64,000 bases of DNA from JAJCYK01 sp965224285. GTDB lineage: Bacteria > Bacteroidota > Bacteroidia > Cytophagales > Cyclobacteriaceae. Made by a program: the position numbers and the translations under genes. The notes below the pieces were generated by a model that saw nothing but the letters and a program-made list of their open reading frames with translations, had not been told where the DNA came from and searched no databases. Of this stretch, positions 60,824-64,000 are shown one piece after another. The first letter of the stretch is position 1. Each line of letters starts with the position of its first letter. The stretch covers positions 5,118,934-5,182,933 of the forward strand of contig OZ245043.1 in assembly GCA_965224285.1 (NCBI GenBank), in the 5' to 3' direction.

Positions 60824-62011
60824 TTATTCCGATTCTGCCACCTCCGCGTAAATAGCATCCAACAACCCATTCTCCTCCTTGGTATCATTGCCCAGCTCCC
60901 AGAACATAATGCCTCCTAATTTATGGTCCATGGCATAGCGGGTTTTTAACTTCACAGAGGCAGTATCATCGTAGGAGATGAAAATACTGTCCTGGGCATT
61001 GAATAAATAAGGCGCTTGAGCCACCGGGTCCCAGTGGCGTTGAAATTTCGGGTCTGGCTCGAAATCCGAGCGAATTTGATGATAAGCGCTCCAGCCGATA
61101 TGAGTACCACCGTTGGGCTGGTAAAGTCCATTGGCTGCCGGATGTACCCCTTTCCAAGCCCGGCCATAAAAGGCGGCTCCGATGATCATCTTTTCCGGAG
61201 GCACCCCTTGCTGCAGGCAATAATCGATAATCTTTGCCGCAGATCGAGGTTCCCAGTTGTAGCCCCTTTTTTCCATCTCCTCCCGGCGGCTTTCCATGCG
61301 TTCTAATAACGGGGTGCCTTCCAAATCTGATTCTTTTATCCAGCCTAAAGCGGTGTGGTGAGCGGTGTAGGGAAATTGAGCGCCCACCTGGTCATAGGTC
61401 ATGATGTTCATAAAATCTACCTGAGGCATTACCTTATCCAACTCGATATTATTATAATAACGCTTCCACCCGGCAGAGGCAAAAGTCAAAGTTTGGGGAC
61501 GGTCCAACTGATCCAAAGCTTCTCTCAATTCTGTCATCAAGGCGGTAAAGTTCTGCTTGTCTTCTTCCCGGGCTCCGGTGCCGGCGGCGGGAATGGCAGG
61601 ATATTCCCAATCGATGTCCAGTCCATCCAGCTGATAGTGCTCTATAAATTCTATGGCGCTTTTGACGAACTTTTCCCTGTTAGCCGGGGTGGAGGCCATA
61701 TCGGAGAAACCGTCAGCGCCCCAGCCCCCGCAGGCGATCATCACCTTCAATTCCGGATTGCGGGATTTTTGCGCCACTAATTGCTCCAATTTTTGACCGT
61801 CGCGTTCGGGGTTTTTGAATCGCATTTCTCCGTCGATCACTTTGGAAAAGCTGAAAATGATATGGGTCAGTTTTTCCACGGGTATTTTCTCTGGCTGGTA
61901 ATCTTTTTCCGGTACGTAGTAGGCCATGATGGCGATGTTGGGAGTGTTTGGTGGGAGGATTAAGGAAGTTAGACTTAGAAGAATGTTCAGGTAGATTACT
62001 ATTGGATGCAT
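60824..62011 (-). CDS. Glycoside hydrolase family 18 chitinase-like protein
   Basis: The 395 residues start with a hydrophobic leader (about 1-18) that is probably a signal peptide. The GH18 barrel has the catalytic D129-x-x-D132-x-D134-x-E136 in LDGLDIDWEYP, SxGG-equivalent MIACGGWGADGFSD, and MTYDQ for the substrate-assisted mechanism. It would hydrolyse beta-1,4-N-acetylglucosamine polymers, exported or lipid-anchored. No carbohydrate-binding module or T9SS C-terminal signal is visible. It is monocistronic and flanked by repeats. Confidence 0.93.
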   Translation of the reverse strand: MHPIVIYLNILLSLTSLILPPNTPNIAIMAYYVPEKDYQPEKIPVEKLTHIIFSFSKVIDGEMRFKNPERDGQKLEQLVAQKSRNPELKVMIACGGWGADGFSDMASTPANREKFVKSAIEFIEHYQLDGLDIDWEYPAIPAAGTGAREEDKQNFTALMTELREALDQLDRPQTLTFASAGWKRYYNNIELDKVMPQVDFMNIMTYDQVGAQFPYTAHHTALGWIKESDLEGTPLLERMESRREEMEKRGYNWEPRSAAKIIDYCLQQGVPPEKMIIGAAFYGRAWKGVHPAANGLYQPNGGTHIGWSAYHQIRSDFEPDPKFQRHWDPVAQAPYLFNAQDSIFISYDDTASVKLKTRYAMDHKLGGIMFWELGNDTKEENGLLDAIYAEVAESE

Positions 62012-62634
62012 GATTTATAGTGCTATGAGGATGAGGTTTTATGAAAAGGTAATTTACATAAAGTGAATTACGAAGTACGAATTACGAAAGACGAATGTTT
62101 GCGGTGAGGTAGGCCTAAATCTAAATCTAAATGACCACCTCCTGAATGAGATTGACTTTGCTTCGCGCTCAATGACTTTTTGATGGAGATCGGCCTTGAA
62201 ATTACCGCTTTACTCTTTACTGTCATGTCGAGCGTCGCCGAGACATCTTTGGATTCAGTAGGCAGGGTCTAATTCGTTTCCGTAGATTTTTCATTTATCT
62301 GATTATGAACCTAACAGATCCCTCCACTCCGGTCGGGATGACTGTAAAAGGACTAGCTGGCAAATAGATCAGCTCTTTCCATCAAAAGCCTTAATCAGCA
62401 AGGAGCGCGAGCGCGAAATCCGAAGCGTTTTTATTTTATATTACTAACCAATCGTCCTTTCTACTTATTGCTATAAATTTCTGATAAGCGTGAAATAGAA
62501 AGAAAGTCTAAATTTCCAACCTGTGGAGGCAAAGATCTTACAACCTGTCTCGACCGAAGGGAGAGATCTCTTCGGGTCAGCGAGGGGTGAGTGGATAATT
62601 GTTCAATCCAAGTCCGGCACATGGTGGAGCCCCT
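62012..62634. other. Repeat-rich region without genes
   Basis: It contains repeat A copy 5 (62064-62135), a GAATGAGATTG...GCTTCGCG unit (62142-62176), the GTCATGTCGAGCG unit (62222-62248), a CTCCACTCCGGTCGGGATGAC unit (about 62321-62342) and GAGCGCGAAATCCGAAG (62407). No convincing frame. Confidence 0.6.
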
Positions 62635-62841
62635 GCACCTTCGCAATGCTACGGCGCACAAGGAGCACCTTCGCAATGCTACGGCGCACAAGGAGCACCT
62701 TCGCAATGCTACGGCACACAAGGAGCACCTTCGCAATGCTACGGTGCACAAGGAGCACCTTTGCAATGCTACGGCGCACAAGGAGCACCTTCGCAATGCT
62801 ACGGCGCACAAGGAGCACCTTCGCAATGCTACGGCGCACAA
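62635..62841. repeat. 30-bp minisatellite, seven units
   Basis: Starting at 62641 the 30-bp unit TCGCAATGCTACGGCGCACA-AGGAGCACCT repeats seven times, the last one incomplete. Units 3, 4 and 5 have single-base or two-base changes (CACA, TGCA and TTGC variants); the others are identical. The unit is 10 codons, so every frame stays open, but none looks like a protein. Confidence 0.95.
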
Positions 62842-62933
62842 AGACGGCCCCGGAGCGTCAAAACGAGGTATTAATGGTAAAATGAAATATTATTAAAAAA
62901 CGATATAGGGTAGAACAAAACTCTAAACCCATC

Positions 62934-64000
62934 TCACCCTTCTCCCATCAATACCCTATCACCCTCAAAATCATACAAGGTCAACATCCTGATCCGGTAA
63001 TACGCCACCCAAAAATCCCTTAAAGACCGGATATAATTTCTTTTCGCCACATCCTTGTCGGTCAGAGCCAAATTCAGATCGGTAATGCTGATCTTGCCGA
63101 TCAGATACCGGTTCTTGCTGATATCGTACTTGCGCTGCCCGATGTCGTCGGCTTTCTGGGAGACTTCCAGCTGCTGGCGCAGCACTGCGAACTGCCGGGT
63201 AAGGGTGAGGATTTCCTGGTCGAAGTTGATGCGGTCCTGGGCCACGGTAAAGACGATCAGCTTTTGGTTGGCTTCCGCGGTCTTGACAATGCTTTTCTGT
63301 CTACCCCAGTCCAAAATGGGTATATCAAACCCGATCCTTAACTGCTGCTGGTCATCGGCGTCCATGTACACGTCGTCGAAATTATCGCCCCGGCTGCTGA
63401 GGCCAAAAGTGGCGAACAGGTCGGCATTCAACCCGTTATTGCCCCGGGCCTGGGCTACCTCCTGATTGGCTTGCAGCACCCGCCGGTCAAAGGCTACCGC
63501 TTCTCGTCGGTTCAGCCGGGCCTGGTTCAGCGCTACGGTTTCATCGATCATAAAATCGGGAATGTCGTCGGGCAGCACCAGGGTCACGTTTTGCTGGTCC
63601 GGCAGGCCGATAAAGGTCATCAGCCTGAGCCGGGCGGTCTCCAGGTCCAGGGAGGCCTGGCTTACCTGCTGGTTGGAGTTCAATAAATTCAACTCCAGCT
63701 GCAGCAGGTCATTCTCGGCGATCTTGCCTAGCCCGTAACGCCCCCGGCCGATCTTTAAGATAGTATCGTTGCTGGCCACATTCTTCCGGGCGATCTCCAG
63801 GCTGATCTGGGCCAGCAGCATATCGAAGAATAAATTGGTAGCATCGATAATAGATCTCTTCCAGTTCTTCAAAGTAGGCTTTCAAGGATTCGTCATATAG
63901 TAACGGCTCGATCTTCTTTTCCCATTTAAATTGATTGTAGCCAAATAGCGGCTGCACCATCCCAATAAAAAAGGGGCTGCCGCTATAGCTTTTGATGTCG
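62934..64000 (-). pseudogene. TolC-family outer-membrane efflux protein, frameshifted, 5' end outside window
   Basis: From the right edge inward one frame reads SYSGSPFFIGMVQPLFGYNQ, a TolC-like start, and runs to about 63850. From about 63852 to the stop at 62934 a different frame continues with MLLAQISLEIARKNV, GRGRYGLGKIAENDLLQLEL, GFDIPILDWGRQKSIV, and NRYLIGKISITDLNLALTDK, all typical of the TolC helical barrel. The join is at GATCTATTATCGATG, where one base more or two fewer would restore a continuous protein. It is either a true frameshift or a base error. TolC proteins form trimeric export channels. Confidence 0.8.

Noticed and set aside
62635..62841. Possible CRISPR array
   Set aside because: Units are contiguous with no unique spacers, and no cas gene is in the window.
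62461..62896. Several long open frames in both strands across the 30-bp repeat array
   Set aside because: They are open only because the unit is 10 codons. The peptides are simple repeats of 10 residues with no signal or domain.
1..64000. Search for tRNA, rRNA, restriction-modification, toxin-antitoxin, prophage or secretion islands
   Set aside because: No cloverleaf-like sequence, conserved rRNA block or recognisable gene of these systems was seen on either strand. A systematic tRNAscan or HMM search was not possible here.

Overview
The window looks like an ordinary chromosomal stretch of a free-living, heterotrophic member of the Bacteroidota, most likely class Cytophagia. This is inferred from gene content, not from a marker gene. 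The supporting signs are LytTR response regulators paired with TPR-type or YesM-type sensor kinases, OmpA proteins with PD40 propellers, DUF4199, DUF6340 and DUF3291 proteins, many small lipoproteins, twin-arginine Gfo/Idh/MocA oxidoreductases, few recognisable Shine-Dalgarno sequences, and at least one TAnnTTTG-type promoter box. I saw no rRNA, tRNA, integrase, transposase, CRISPR array or classical defence genes.

Layout. 0-9 kb: a class III aminotransferase cut by the left edge, two tiny exported proteins, a fused SpmA/SpmB-like membrane protein, and a signalling block of two TPR sensor kinases around a LytTR regulator. 9-20 kb: an aldo/keto reductase, a Gfo/Idh oxidoreductase with a SnoaL partner, glycerate kinase, an SDR, a sulfotransferase, and two OmpA/PD40 envelope proteins. 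19.5-21.2 kb: an arsRMC operon (repressor, arsenite methyltransferase, arsenate reductase) with a visible operator but no efflux pump. 21.8-27.7 kb: a long minus-strand run of YceI, a formylglycine-generating-enzyme-like protein, ApbE, Gfo/Idh, a TIM-barrel isomerase and Gfo/Idh. 27.9-41.4 kb: LemA plus DUF2207, CIA30, DUF6340, a phytanoyl-CoA-type dioxygenase, a metallo-beta-lactamase-fold hydrolase, DoxX, a large PVC-type dehydrogenase/cytochrome lipoprotein, a second LytS/LytTR pair and a universal stress protein. 41.7-48.7 kb: transporters (MFS, YfcC, APC) around an M19 dipeptidase and an unusual aldo/keto reductase-RidA fusion. 49.3-52.5 kb: a sugar-acid operon (GntP permease, DenD-like dehydrogenase, SDR).

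The most interesting part is 52.46-54.65 kb. A SatD-family protein is followed by a DUF3307 membrane protein, translationally overlapped with it. The pair is preceded by three 18-bp palindromes repeated at exactly 28-bp intervals and ending 6 bp before the start codon. The N-terminal half of SatD has a sequence pattern reminiscent of class III nucleotidyl cyclases and the C-terminal part is a helix-turn-helix, so the pair may be a self-regulated signalling module. The next gene is a class III cyclase homologue that has lost its catalytic residues.

From 55.2 kb to the right edge the window becomes repeat-rich. It holds a 345-bp MITE-like element with long inverted ends, a related solo copy, short dispersed repeats, a duplicated fragment of a small gene, three paralogous lipoproteins with a DSRCP-type motif, a GH18 chitinase, a 30-bp minisatellite of seven units, and a TolC-family gene with an apparent frameshift running off the right edge.
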